From the NCBI GenBank assembly GCA_030374735.1, contig JASCIV010000550.1, forward strand, positions 1 through 17,002: a DNA stretch of 17,002 nucleotides, in the 5' to 3' direction. The DNA is from Gracilaria caudata (Eukaryota > Rhodophyta > Florideophyceae > Gracilariales > Gracilariaceae). Below, piece by piece: positions 16,970 to 17,002 of this stretch (position 1 is the first letter of the stretch; each line of letters opens with the position of its first letter). A program made the position numbers and the translations under genes. The notes beneath the pieces are model-generated. The model searched no databases and had not been told where the DNA came from. It saw only the letters and a list, made by a program, of their open reading frames with translations.

Positions 16970-17002
16970 TAACGCCATCCTCACGTACATCAAAACGTTG
17001 TG

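Overview
The window looks like nuclear DNA of a eukaryote. There are no bacterial operons or Shine-Dalgarno-led genes. Several stretches read as protein only when short GT-AG introns (about 43 to 127 bp) are removed, a TATA box sits upstream of an intact gene, and diverged repeats fill the rest. A repeat-rich alga, possibly a red alga, would fit the compact genes with few short introns, but nothing here proves the lineage. No rRNA, tRNA or CRISPR array was seen.

Layout. Positions 1-290 hold one end of a GC-rich dispersed repeat. At 703-824 (-) lies a small terminal-exon-like stretch. At 1074-2208 (-) is a broken copy (copy 1) of a protein family whose two intact members follow on the same strand: copy 2 at 2815-4242 (475 codons) and copy 3 at 6368-7465 (365 codons). 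Copies 2 and 3 share coding blocks and also several hundred bases of upstream DNA, so the duplicated unit carried its promoter. The family is not recognised; it is acidic, largely disordered-looking, and carries three conserved blocks plus a short C-terminal motif. Between copies 2 and 3 are remains of other genes: exon-like pieces at 4778-5082 (+) and a convincing spliced reading frame at 5246-6297 (-) that lacks a visible 5' end and abuts copy 3.

Positions 7470-9600 are promoter, spacer and copy A of a dispersed repeat of about 0.9 kb. Copy B lies at about 14540-15620. Both contain tRNA-like A/B-box motifs and a G-quadruplex-type G tract, and in copy B this runs on into the GC-rich repeat (to about 16040).

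From 12874 down to 9913 (-) successive reading frames can be joined by plausible short introns into one gene for a secreted-looking, cysteine-rich protein of about 730 residues. Its last exon is the large open frame at 9913-10739. A 184-bp transposon-like element (perfect 19-bp terminal inverted repeats) sits at 10768-10951, inside the proposed last intron; read naively it supplies a false start codon for the 299-codon frame. The remaining sequence (13000-14400, 16050-17002) holds only short, decayed or uncertain frames.
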